Assembly (NCBI GenBank): GCA_021818605.1
Contig: JAKAUH010000021.1
Coordinates: forward strand, 1 to 6,868
Direction of reading: 5' to 3'
Length of the DNA: 6,868 bases
DNA from: Planctomycetota bacterium
GTDB lineage: Bacteria; Planctomycetota; Planctomycetia; Isosphaerales; Isosphaeraceae
Shown piece after piece: positions 1-5,773 of this stretch. The notes under the pieces were generated by a model. The model worked only from the letters and a program-made list of their open reading frames with translations, had not been told where the DNA came from and searched no databases. The position numbers were made by a program, and so were the translations under genes. Numbering within the stretch: position 1 is the stretch's first letter; each line of letters opens with the position of its first letter.

Positions 1-3
1 CCT

Positions 4-30
4 GGGGTCGCACCCCGCGCGCAGTCGCGC
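4..30. repeat. Two adjacent small inverted repeats
   Basis: Seen directly: GGGGT-CGC-ACCCC (4-16) is followed without a gap by GCGCG-CAGT-CGCGC (17-30), two perfect 5-bp stems side by side. No T-tract follows, so this is not a classical intrinsic terminator. It could be the 3' end structure of an upstream gene outside the window or part of the leader of the next gene. In DNA this GC-rich, short stems arise easily by chance, so no function is assigned. Confidence 0.35.
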
Positions 31-75
31 ACGATCGCCGCGAGGCCCCTGCCCTCTCGTCCGGAGATGACCACC

Positions 76-1860
76 ATGACCGTCCGTCGCGCTCGGTCCG
101 TTCCCTCATTCATCCTCGTGGCGACGCTCGTCTTCTCGGGGATCGCGGCCGCGGCAGGCGGCGAGGCGGATTCGCCGCGCTACCCCGAGCGCTGGGTCTA
201 CTGCTCCGCCAACCTTCAGGTGGATCCATCGGTCAAGAACGTCATCGCGTTGATCGAGCGTGCGAAGGCCGACGGCTACACGACGATGCTCCTGGCCGAC
301 TACAAGCTCCAGGTTCTTCATCGGGTTCCGGACTACTATTTCTCCAACGTCGAGAAGGTCAAGGCCGCCGCCGCGAAGGCCGGGATCGAGCTGGTGCCGT
401 CGGTCTTCCCGATCGGTTACAGCAACGGCCTGCTCGCGCACGATCCGAACCTCGCCGAAGGGCTGCCGGTGGTCGATCAGCCGTACATCGTGCGGCAAGC
501 CAGCGCGAGGGGCGGTTCCCAGGGCGAGGGGCGGCTCGAGGCCATCCTCGATGCGAGCGGTTCGACCAGGCTGCGCAACGGCCGGCTCGAGCAGGTCCAG
601 GGCGATCGCTTCGCCGGGTTTACCTTTCAGGACGACCCGGGCATCACCACGCACGCCGATCGGACGGTCGTCCACGGGGGCCGCGTCGCGTGCCGGATCG
701 AGCCCGGCGTGAAGGCGCCGAACCGCGAGTCGACCAACGTCCGGCTGATGCAGCGCATCGTGGTGCGGCCGATGACGGCGTACCGGTTCTCGTGCTGGGC
801 CAGGACGCGCGACCTCGCGCGGGCCGACGATTTCCGGGTGCTGGCCCTGGGCGCGAGCCAGCCGGGCCGTCAGCTCACCTTCCAGGAGGGGTTGATCGAG
901 CGCACCCAGGACTGGAAGCGCATCGAGGTCGTTTTCAACAGTCTGGATCAGAAGGAGGTGAACCTCTACGCCGGCATCTGGGGCGAAGGGCCGGGCACGC
1001 TCTGGCTCGACGATCTCGAACTCACCGAGCTGCCGCTGGTGAATATCCTCCGCCGAGCCGGCTGCCCGCTGCTGATCCGGTCGGCCGATGGGCGGACCGT
1101 CTACGACGAGAAGAACGACTTCGAGCGCGTGGTCGACCCGAAGCTTGGTGCCGTCCCCTGGGGCGGCGAGTACGAGTTCAACCACCCCGGCGCCCGGCTG
1201 GTCGTCCGGCGCTCCTCGCGGCTCCGGCCCGGTGACCGGATCCTGGTGAGCTGGTATCACCCGGTCATCACCGTGGGTGGCCAGGTGATGTGCTGCCTGA
1301 GCGAGCCGAGGGTCGAGGAAATCCTCCGCGACCAGGCGCGCCGCGTCGAGGCGCTGTTTCATCCCCGGTCGTACTTCATGTCCCACGACGAGATCCGCGT
1401 GGCCAACTGGTGCAAGGCCTGCCAGGACCGCAAGATGACTCCGGGCGCCCTGCTCGCCGACAACGTCCGGCTTTGCACCCGGATCATCGCGTCCGTCAAC
1501 CCGAGGGCGCGGGTCTTCGTCTGGTCGGATATGTTCGACCCGCACCACAACGCGGTGGACTCGTACTACCTCGTGAATGGCTCGCTCAAGGGCTCGTGGG
1601 AGGGGCTGTCGCGGCCGGTGGTGATCGCCAACTGGAACGGCGGCAAGGCACGCGAGAGCCTGACGTTCTTCGACCGACGCGGCCACCATCAGCTCATCGC
1701 TGGGTACTACGACGTCGACGACCTTTCGAATTTCCAGTCGTGGGATGCCGCTGCTCGCGACACTCGCGGCGTGATGGGCTTCATGTACACAACCTGGGGC
1801 AACCGATACGGCCTGCTCGAGGCGTACGGCAAGGCGCTGGAATCGGCCCGGCGGCCGTGA
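76..1860 (+). CDS. Secreted GH20-like TIM-barrel protein with inserted jelly-roll (CBM-like) domain
   Basis: Probable exported carbohydrate-active protein of 594 aa. ATG 76 is preferred over the in-frame ATG 67 because GGAG (63-66) lies 9 nt from the former and directly abuts the latter. The N-terminus has an Arg-rich stretch, a hydrophobic core and an Ala-rich end (about residues 1-27), which reads as a Sec signal peptide. Residues about 40-140 look like the first strands of a TIM barrel (a DGYTTMLLADYK segment, then a GIELVPSVFPIGYSN segment). Residues about 160-318 look like a beta-sandwich insert typical of carbohydrate-binding modules, ending in TLWLDDLEL. The barrel then resumes with a SHDEIR motif (H437, D438, E439) recalling the Asp-Glu pair of GH20 hexosaminidases, a CxxC (C446, C449), a VFVWSDMFD strand and a C-terminal GFMYTTWGN strand. 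Substrate is unknown. The reading frame is secure; the enzyme family is inferred from motifs and it could be a non-catalytic relative. Confidence 0.82.
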   Translation: MTVRRARSVPSFILVATLVFSGIAAAAGGEADSPRYPERWVYCSANLQVDPSVKNVIALIERAKADGYTTMLLADYKLQVLHRVPDYYFSNVEKVKAAAAKAGIELVPSVFPIGYSNGLLAHDPNLAEGLPVVDQPYIVRQASARGGSQGEGRLEAILDASGSTRLRNGRLEQVQGDRFAGFTFQDDPGITTHADRTVVHGGRVACRIEPGVKAPNRESTNVRLMQRIVVRPMTAYRFSCWARTRDLARADDFRVLALGASQPGRQLTFQEGLIERTQDWKRIEVVFNSLDQKEVNLYAGIWGEGPGTLWLDDLELTELPLVNILRRAGCPLLIRSADGRTVYDEKNDFERVVDPKLGAVPWGGEYEFNHPGARLVVRRSSRLRPGDRILVSWYHPVITVGGQVMCCLSEPRVEEILRDQARRVEALFHPRSYFMSHDEIRVANWCKACQDRKMTPGALLADNVRLCTRIIASVNPRARVFVWSDMFDPHHNAVDSYYLVNGSLKGSWEGLSRPVVIANWNGGKARESLTFFDRRGHHQLIAGYYDVDDLSNFQSWDAAARDTRGVMGFMYTTWGNRYGLLEAYGKALESARRP

Positions 1861-1922
1861 GGCAATGTCGGTACGCAACTGGCTCGCGGGGACTCCGTTC
1901 GCCGAGACCGCGTTGCCGTCCA

Positions 1923-1936
1923 GCCGGAAAGCCGGC
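1923..1936 (+). terminator. Possible weak hairpin terminator after the GH20-like gene
   Basis: GCCGG-AAAG-CCGGC forms a perfect 5-bp stem with a 4-nt loop, 63 bp after the preceding stop codon. Only a broken pyrimidine stretch (CCTACTTTCTC) follows instead of a run of T, so termination would be weak. It could equally be chance structure. Confidence 0.25.
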
Positions 1937-1961
1937 CCTACTTTCTCGCGCTCATCCGTCG

Positions 1962-1967
1962 TAAGAT
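1962..1967 (+). promoter_or_regulatory. Candidate -10 element for the M20D-ybdK unit
   Basis: TAAGAT differs from TATAAT at two positions and stands out in the GC-rich spacer. The sequence at the expected -35 distance (TACTTT, 1939-1944, 17-bp spacing) is a poor match. A start near 1974 would give a leader of about 40 nt to the ATG at 2015. Weak evidence, from sequence only. Confidence 0.25.
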
Positions 1968-2003
1968 CGAGGGAGGTAGCCGTCAGCGGGACCGCAGGTA
2001 TCC

Positions 2004-2009
2004 GAGGAG
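2004..2009 (+). promoter_or_regulatory. Ribosome-binding site that fixes the M20D start
   Basis: GAGGAG ends 5 nt before ATG 2015, a near-ideal Shine-Dalgarno. It decides against the upstream in-frame ATG at 1865, which would add 50 residues lacking any M20 motif. Confidence 0.75.
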
Positions 2010-2014
2010 AAATC

Positions 2015-3220
2015 ATGAGCGATTGGCAGGACGCGATCGATCGTCAGATCGGCATCAACCAGGATCGCTGGGTCGCTGTCCGCCGCCACCTGCATTCGCA
2101 CCCCGAGCCGAGCCGTGAGGAGTTCCGCACGACGCAGTACCTCGCCCGGCAGCTCGAGGAAGCGGGGCTCGCCGTTCGAGTCATGCCGTCGGGCCGGGGT
2201 CTGATCGCCGAGCCGCCGGGCCAGGAGGACCGATCACGCATCGCCTTCCGCGCCGACATCGATGCACTGCGGATCGTCGACGCCAAGAGCGTCCCGTATC
2301 GCTCGTGTGTCGAGGGCATAATGCACGCCTGCGGCCACGATGCGCACGCGACGATGGCGCTGGCGGCGGCGCTCGCGCTCTGGGAGTCACGCCGCTCCCT
2401 TCCGGCGTCGGTTGCCTGGCGAGCGGTCTTTCAGCCGGCGGAGGAGGTCAGCGAGGGAGCCATGGAGATGGTCGAGGGGGGCGCGGTCGAGAACGTGCGC
2501 GGGATCATCGCGCTGCATGTCGACCCGGAGCTGAGCGTCGGCCGGATCGGTCACCGGACCGGTCCGCTGACGGCGGCCTGCCAGGAGGTGCGCATCGTGG
2601 TGCGGGGCGTCGGTGGGCACGGGGCGCGTCCGCATCTGGCAGTCGATCCGATCGCGGCGGCCACGCAGCTGGTCACGGTGCTGTACCAGGTCCTGCCCCG
2701 TTCGGTTGACGCCCGTGACCCGAGCGTCGTGACGTTCGGCTGCATCCGCGGCGGCACGAGCCCGAACATCATCCCCGATGAGGTCGAGTTGCTGGGCACG
2801 ATCCGGACCTTCAGCGGCCGCGCGGCCGCCGTGGTTGAAGAGCGGATCGCTCAGGTCGCTCGCGGTCTGGCACTGGCGACGCGTTCGGAGATCGCGGTCG
2901 TCTTCCGCCAAAACACCGAGGCCGTCATCAATGACCCCGAGATCACCGCGGCCTGCGTCCAGGCCGCGCGGCAGGTCGCCGGGATCGCCAACCTCGAGGA
3001 GATCCGCCTGCCCAGCATGGGCGGCGAGGACTTCTCGGGCTACCTCAAGCACGTCCCCGGCTGCCTGCTCCGCCTCGGCGTCGCGTCACTCGACCGGCCG
3101 CGCCACTCGCTTCACTCGCCTCACTTCGACATCGATGAGGCCGCGCTCGCCGTCGGGGCCAGGCTCCTGGCCCACAGCGTCGTGCTCCTCTCGACCTGGC
3201 ACGGGAGCCGCTCCGCGTGA
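2015..3220 (+). CDS. M20D-family metallo-amidohydrolase (N-acyl amino acid / hippurate hydrolase type)
   Basis: Predicted cytoplasmic dinuclear-metal amidase of 401 aa that hydrolyses an N-acyl or amide-linked amino acid. Family hallmarks appear in order: HLHSHPEPS (25-33), FRADIDALR (78-86, catalytic-region Asp), ACGHD (105-109, ligands C106 and H108), FQPAEE (139-144, catalytic and ligand Glu), ALHVDP (H168 ligand), a GVGGHGARPH start of the lid/dimerisation domain (about 198-207), GGTSPNIIPDE (246-256), MGGEDF (335-340) and HSLHSPHFDIDEA (364-376, H367 ligand). All expected metal and catalytic positions are present, and the length is normal for M20D (about 380-400 aa). No signal peptide is visible. 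Its stop overlaps the GTG start of the YbdK-type ligase, which argues for one transcript. Family relatives include hippurate hydrolases, IAA-amino acid hydrolases and YxeP-like deacylases. Substrate cannot be read from sequence; family assignment is firm. Confidence 0.93.
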   Translation: MSDWQDAIDRQIGINQDRWVAVRRHLHSHPEPSREEFRTTQYLARQLEEAGLAVRVMPSGRGLIAEPPGQEDRSRIAFRADIDALRIVDAKSVPYRSCVEGIMHACGHDAHATMALAAALALWESRRSLPASVAWRAVFQPAEEVSEGAMEMVEGGAVENVRGIIALHVDPELSVGRIGHRTGPLTAACQEVRIVVRGVGGHGARPHLAVDPIAAATQLVTVLYQVLPRSVDARDPSVVTFGCIRGGTSPNIIPDEVELLGTIRTFSGRAAAVVEERIAQVARGLALATRSEIAVVFRQNTEAVINDPEITAACVQAARQVAGIANLEEIRLPSMGGEDFSGYLKHVPGCLLRLGVASLDRPRHSLHSPHFDIDEAALAVGARLLAHSVVLLSTWHGSRSA

Positions 3221-4350
3221 GCCTCTACAGGTTCGTCACCAACGACAGGCCCACCCTGGGCGTCGAGCTCGAGCTCAATCTGGTCGACGCGCGCACCATG
3301 GCCCTCCGAAGTGCGATTACCGACGTCCTCGCCACCATCTCTGACGAGCAGAAGACGGCCATCAAGCCCGAGCTTCTCCAGTGCTACCTGGAGATCAACA
3401 CGGGCGTCTGCGATCACGTCGAGCAGGTTGGCCGGGATCTTGAGGCAAAGATCGAGGTCGTCCGTCGAGCCGCGGCGCGGAACGGGCTCAAGATCTTCTG
3501 GAGCGGCACGCATCCCTTCTCCAAGTGGCAGGAGCAGGAGGTCACACCCGACGATCGCTACCGGGCGCTCATCGACCTGCTCCAGGAGACGGCTCGCCGG
3601 CTGGTGACGTTCGGCCTGCACGTCCATGTCGGCGTCGACACCGGCGACAAGGCGATCATGATCTGCGACCGGATCATGCAGCACCTGCCGGTCCTGCTGG
3701 CGCTCTCGGCCAACAGTCCATTCTGGCAGGCTCGCGACACCGGGCTGCACTCGCAGCGGGTCAAGGTGATGGAAACTCTGCCCACCGCCGGCTTGCCGCC
3801 GCTCATGCGCAACTGGTCCGAGTACACCTGGCTGCTCAACCACATGGTCGAGACCGGCTTCATCAAGACGATCCGCGAAATCTGGTGGGACGTCCGGCCG
3901 CACCACAACTTCGGCACCGTCGAGGTCCGCATCTGCGACATGCCGCCGACGCTCCGGCATGTCCTGGGATTGACGGCGCTGATCCAGTGCCTCGTCTTCG
4001 ACCTGTCTCAGGAGATCGACCGCGGCACGTACCAGTACGATTGCCACCCGTTCATGGTCCGCCAGAACAAGTGGCGCGCCTGCCGGTACGGCATGGAGGC
4101 CGCCCTCGTCGACCCGACCACGTTCCAGTCGATCCCCGCGCGTAAGGTCGTCCATGCCCTGCTCGACCGCCTCGCCGATCGTGCCGAGGAGCTGGGTTGC
4201 GCCCCGTATCTCCAGGACGTCCACAACCTCGCCGAGGAGCCGACCGGCGCCAGCCGCCAGATCGAAACCTACCGCCAGACCGGCGACCTGGCCGAAGTCG
4301 TCCGCCAGGGGCTCCTCCGAACTGAACCGCACCCGCACACCGCCGGCTGA
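3217..4350 (+). CDS. ybdK: YbdK/GCS2-family carboxylate-amine ligase (glutamate-cysteine ligase-like)
   Basis: Predicted ATP-dependent ligase of 377 aa joining a glutamate-type carboxylate to an amine. E. coli YbdK, recalled from memory, has weak glutamate-cysteine ligase activity and matches in length and motifs. Visible landmarks are TLGVELEL (13-20, acidic metal/ATP site), CYLEINTGV (56-64), SGTHPFSKW (96-104), GLHVHVGV (133-140), ALSANSPFW (162-170), DVRPHHNFGTVEVRICD (225-241) and NKWRACRYG (284-292). The start is GTG at 3217, with the upstream TGA at 3218-3220, so translation is probably coupled to the M20D gene; no independent Shine-Dalgarno is needed or obvious. No signal peptide or membrane segment is seen. 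Family assignment is strong. Whether it makes gamma-glutamylcysteine or another gamma-glutamyl or amide product is unknown, and no glutathione synthetase gene lies in the window. Confidence 0.93.
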   Translation: MSLYRFVTNDRPTLGVELELNLVDARTMALRSAITDVLATISDEQKTAIKPELLQCYLEINTGVCDHVEQVGRDLEAKIEVVRRAAARNGLKIFWSGTHPFSKWQEQEVTPDDRYRALIDLLQETARRLVTFGLHVHVGVDTGDKAIMICDRIMQHLPVLLALSANSPFWQARDTGLHSQRVKVMETLPTAGLPPLMRNWSEYTWLLNHMVETGFIKTIREIWWDVRPHHNFGTVEVRICDMPPTLRHVLGLTALIQCLVFDLSQEIDRGTYQYDCHPFMVRQNKWRACRYGMEAALVDPTTFQSIPARKVVHALLDRLADRAEELGCAPYLQDVHNLAEEPTGASRQIETYRQTGDLAEVVRQGLLRTEPHPHTAG

Positions 4351-4406
4351 CCTCAGCCCCCGGCGCACGCCGCATTCCCGCAGAATTGGCGCGAACGGCC
4401 GTCTTC

Positions 4407-4446
4407 TTCATCGATCATTCATCGTTTCTTGATAGTCGGGACATCC
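4407..4446 (+). repeat. Four heptamers in 11-bp phase (candidate response-regulator site)
   Basis: Seen directly: TTCATCG at 4407-4413 and again at 4418-4424, then the degenerate copies TTGATAG at 4429-4435 (5/7 match) and GACATCC at 4440-4446 (4/7 match), each exactly 11 bp apart. The first two spacers are A/T-rich (ATCA, TTTC). OmpR/PhoB-family regulators are known to bind tandem direct repeats with one-helical-turn spacing, often in place of a -35 element. This array ends 18 bp before the -10 of a gene encoding such a regulator, so autoregulation is inferred. The two perfect copies are the solid part; the degenerate copies could be chance. Confidence 0.5.
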
Positions 4447-4461
4447 TTCCAGTGGCCTTTT

Positions 4462-4470
4462 TGCTAGAAT
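4462..4470 (+). promoter_or_regulatory. Extended -10 promoter for the response regulator gene
   Basis: TGC-TAGAAT matches the extended -10 consensus TGnTATAAT with one mismatch in the hexamer. No recognisable -35 lies 16-18 bp upstream; the position is instead occupied by the last phased heptamer. TTGATA at 4429 is 30 bp away and too distant to serve as a -35. A start near 4477 would give a 5' leader of about 46 nt. Confidence 0.5.
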
Positions 4471-4522
4471 GGATCTCGCGGTTTGCATCCGTTTGACGAG
4501 TCACCGAGGCATCTGCTGTATC

Positions 4523-5236
4523 ATGCCGAAGCCGAAGATTCTGGTCATCGAGGACGAGCGTTCGCTGGTCGAGGTGCTCGGCGCCAACCTGGAGCGCGAG
4601 GGGTTCGAGGTCATCACGGCCTTCGACGGACAGGAGGGTCTGCGCCAGGCGCAGCTCAAGCTGCCCGACCTGGTGGTCCTGGACCTGATGCTTCCGGGCA
4701 AGCCCGGGCTCGAGGTCTGCCAGGAGCTGCGGATGGGCCAGCGGACCCGCGAGATCCCGATCATCATGGTGACGGCCAAGAGCGAGGAGTCGGACCAGCT
4801 CGTCGGCTTCGCGACCGGCGCGGACGACTACGTCACCAAGCCCTACAGTCCCAAGGTCCTGATCCAGCGGATCAAGAAGGAACTGCGGCGGCGCCAGTTG
4901 AAGGAGGACCCGCCGGCCGGCAAGATGATCGAGAGCCAGGGGATCGTCATCGATCGCCACAGCCACCGGGCGCTCTACCGCGATCAGGAACTGCCGCTAA
5001 CCCCGACCGAGTTCCGCCTGCTCGAGGTACTGCTCCGGCAGGCCGGGCGCGCCTTCACGCGGTACGAGCTGATGGATGCGGCCATCGGCGAGGACGCCAT
5101 CGTACTCGAGCGGACGATCGACGTCCACGTCAAGAGCCTGCGGAAGAAGCTCGGCGACGCGGGCGAGCTCATCGAGACCGTCCGTGGCGTGGGATATCGC
5201 TTTCGCGAGCCTCGATTGGCCAGCGTCGGACCGTGA
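4523..5236 (+). CDS. OmpR/PhoB-class two-component response regulator (orphan)
   Basis: A 237-aa DNA-binding response regulator. The receiver domain (about 4-120) has the acidic pocket E10/D11, phospho-acceptor D54 within VVLDLMLPG, T84 in MVTAK, Y103 and K106 in DYVTKPYSP, so all residues for phosphorylation and switching are present. A linker (about 121-138) leads to a winged-helix domain (about 140-230) with LTPTEFRLLEVL (159-170), the recognition-helix region ERTIDVHVKSLRKKLG (196-211) and the wing ETVRGVGYRF (218-227). ATG 4523 is preferred over in-frame ATG 4469 because 4469 falls inside the predicted -10 and because MPKPKILVIEDE is a typical family start; GAGG (4506-4509) is 13 nt upstream, which is rather far. 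No histidine kinase is adjacent. The last 68 bp overlap the csrA gene on the other strand. The regulon is unknown; similarity to PhoB is at class level and does not prove phosphate control. Confidence 0.94.
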   Translation: MPKPKILVIEDERSLVEVLGANLEREGFEVITAFDGQEGLRQAQLKLPDLVVLDLMLPGKPGLEVCQELRMGQRTREIPIIMVTAKSEESDQLVGFATGADDYVTKPYSPKVLIQRIKKELRRRQLKEDPPAGKMIESQGIVIDRHSHRALYRDQELPLTPTEFRLLEVLLRQAGRAFTRYELMDAAIGEDAIVLERTIDVHVKSLRKKLGDAGELIETVRGVGYRFREPRLASVGP

Positions 5237-5444
5237 CGGGCCGCGAGTCAGGCCGCGGGTGGCCGGGATGCAGCATCTCGGCGGCCGCCGGCCGAGCGTC
5301 GACGAGCTCCGCCCGGACCACGCTGACGTCGCGCGGCGCCTCGATCCCCAGCCGGACCTGCCCCGAAGCCAGCCGCAGCACCGTGACGCACACATTCTCC
5401 CCAATGTAAAGTCGCTCCTTCACTCTGCGAGTCAACACGAGCAT
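5169..5444 (-). CDS. csrA: CsrA translational regulator with extended C-terminal tail
   Basis: A 91-aa homodimeric RNA-binding protein family member that recognises GGA motifs in mRNA leaders and alters translation or stability. Residues 1-48 follow the canonical pattern: MLVLTRR start (R6 in beta-1), YIGENVCVTVL, SGQVRLGIEAPRDVSVVRAEL, with R44 at the position of the key RNA-contact Arg of E. coli CsrA. G9 of the E. coli protein is K9 here and H43 is V43. The usual family length is about 60-75 aa; residues about 49-91 form a Pro/Arg-rich tail without recognisable fold. The ATG (rev-comp of 5442-5444) has a good Shine-Dalgarno, GAGGGA, 8 nt upstream. The gene is convergent with the response regulator and shares 68 bp with it, so the final tail residues are encoded antisense to that gene's 3' end. 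Family call is firm; role of the tail is unknown. Confidence 0.93.
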   Translation of the reverse strand: MLVLTRRVKERLYIGENVCVTVLRLASGQVRLGIEAPRDVSVVRAELVDARPAAAEMLHPGHPRPDSRPVTVRRWPIEARESDIPRHGRSR

Positions 5445-5509
5445 CGCGCGGGTCCCTCTCCTGGTGCCTGGGATTCGGTTTCGTCCGTCTTCGGCCCGGT
5501 TCTTCCGGG
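5445..5509 (-). promoter_or_regulatory. csrA leader with four GGA motifs and a hairpin
   Basis: On the csrA strand, GGA occurs at the complements of 5504-5506, 5484-5486, 5459-5461 and 5453-5455; the last two form the AGGAGAGGGA ribosome-binding stretch. A perfect 5-bp hairpin (CCCGG-AAGAA-CCGGG on the csrA strand, 5495-5509) lies upstream and holds a GGA at its stem-loop junction. CsrA is known to bind GGA, often in loops and over Shine-Dalgarno sites, and to autoregulate in some bacteria. Autoregulation here is inference. No convincing csrA promoter was found further upstream. Confidence 0.4.
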
Positions 5510-5628
5510 TGACCGGAGACGAGCCCCATCAAGAGTCTAGATCACGACCTCAGAATCGACCGGGATCCTCCGCAAGGACCGCCGGACGGCCCGCCGATCG
5601 TCGGATTTCGACCGGGTAGGTGCAGGCG

Positions 5629-5652
5629 GCACGGGTCGTCGTGCGGTATGAT
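5629..5652 (+). promoter_or_regulatory. Candidate trxB promoter with small inverted repeat
   Basis: TATGAT (5647-5652) is one mismatch from the -10 consensus. Directly upstream is the inverted repeat GCACG-GGTCGT-CGTGC (5629-5644), which would cover the spacer and -35 area and might be an operator. No -35 consensus is visible. A start near 5659 would leave a leader of about 115 nt before trxB. Confidence 0.35.
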
Positions 5653-5669
5653 GGACGGTATCGCCGACG

Positions 5670-5692
5670 CGGGCCCGGCGACCAGGGGCCCG
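5670..5692 (+). repeat. 7-bp stem-loop made of a repeated GGGCCCGGCG
   Basis: The 10-mer GGGCCCGGCG occurs at 5671-5680 and 5686-5695. Because GGGCCC is self-complementary, the two copies can pair as CGGGCCC (5670-5676) with GGGCCCG (5686-5692) around a 9-nt loop. It lies in the predicted trxB leader. A further CGGCC-TT-GGCCG stem follows at 5699-5710. Confidence 0.45.
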
Positions 5693-5736
5693 GCGCGGCG
5701 GCCTTGGCCGGGCGATTGAGCGCTCGGCGGGCCGGC

Positions 5737-5773
5737 CGTTCCTTATTCCTTCGACGACGACCCAGAGGGAACG
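5737..5773 (+). promoter_or_regulatory. Potential hairpin that sequesters the trxB ribosome-binding site
   Basis: CGTTCCTT (5737-5744) can pair with AGGGAACG (5766-5773) over 8 contiguous base pairs including one G-U, with a 21-nt loop. The 3' arm contains most of the Shine-Dalgarno (AGAGGGA, 5764-5770) and ends at the base before ATG 5774. A second TTCCTT at 5746-5751 offers an alternative partner. Complementarity is seen directly; a control function is inferred. Confidence 0.45.

Larger units (their letters stand above)
5445..5773. other. Divergent 329-bp spacer between csrA and trxB
   Basis: No gene is supported here. The csrA-proximal part holds its leader. A 9-bp direct repeat TCGACCGGG occurs at 5556-5564 and 5608-5616, probably chance in GC-rich DNA. 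From about 5629 onward the spacer holds a candidate -10 and the structured trxB leader. Short open frames crossing it have no family-like sequence and no good ribosome-binding sites. Confidence 0.6.

Noticed and set aside
1865..2014. 50-residue N-terminal extension of the M20D protein from ATG 1865
   Set aside because: The strong GAGGAG site at 2004-2009 fits ATG 2015, M20 proteins begin close to the HLHxHPE motif, and the extension spans a hairpin and a possible -10.
106..2016. 636-codon open frame on the minus strand across the GH20-like gene
   Set aside because: It is antisense to a gene with a signal peptide and coherent motifs. Its translation is rich in Arg, Asp, Val, Pro and His with no family-like motif, as expected of a GC-rich shadow frame.
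3121..4368. 415-codon open frame on the minus strand across ybdK
   Set aside because: Antisense to a firmly identified YbdK-family gene; low-complexity composition and no motifs.
4361..4372. CGGCG-CA-CGCCG as terminator after ybdK
   Set aside because: The stem has a 2-nt central loop and no T-tract follows; not distinguishable from chance in this base composition.
4469..4522. 18-residue N-terminal extension of the response regulator from ATG 4469
   Set aside because: That ATG overlaps the predicted -10 hexamer, and the family normally starts a few residues before the ILVIEDE strand.
4493..4524. TTGACG at 4493 with TATCAT at 4519 as a promoter
   Set aside because: The spacing is 20 bp and the -10 would overlap the start codon of the regulator gene.
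5627..5644. Sigma-54-like promoter (GGCACG followed by GTGC)
   Set aside because: The GG to GC spacing is 13 nt instead of the required 10, so it does not fit the -24/-12 consensus.
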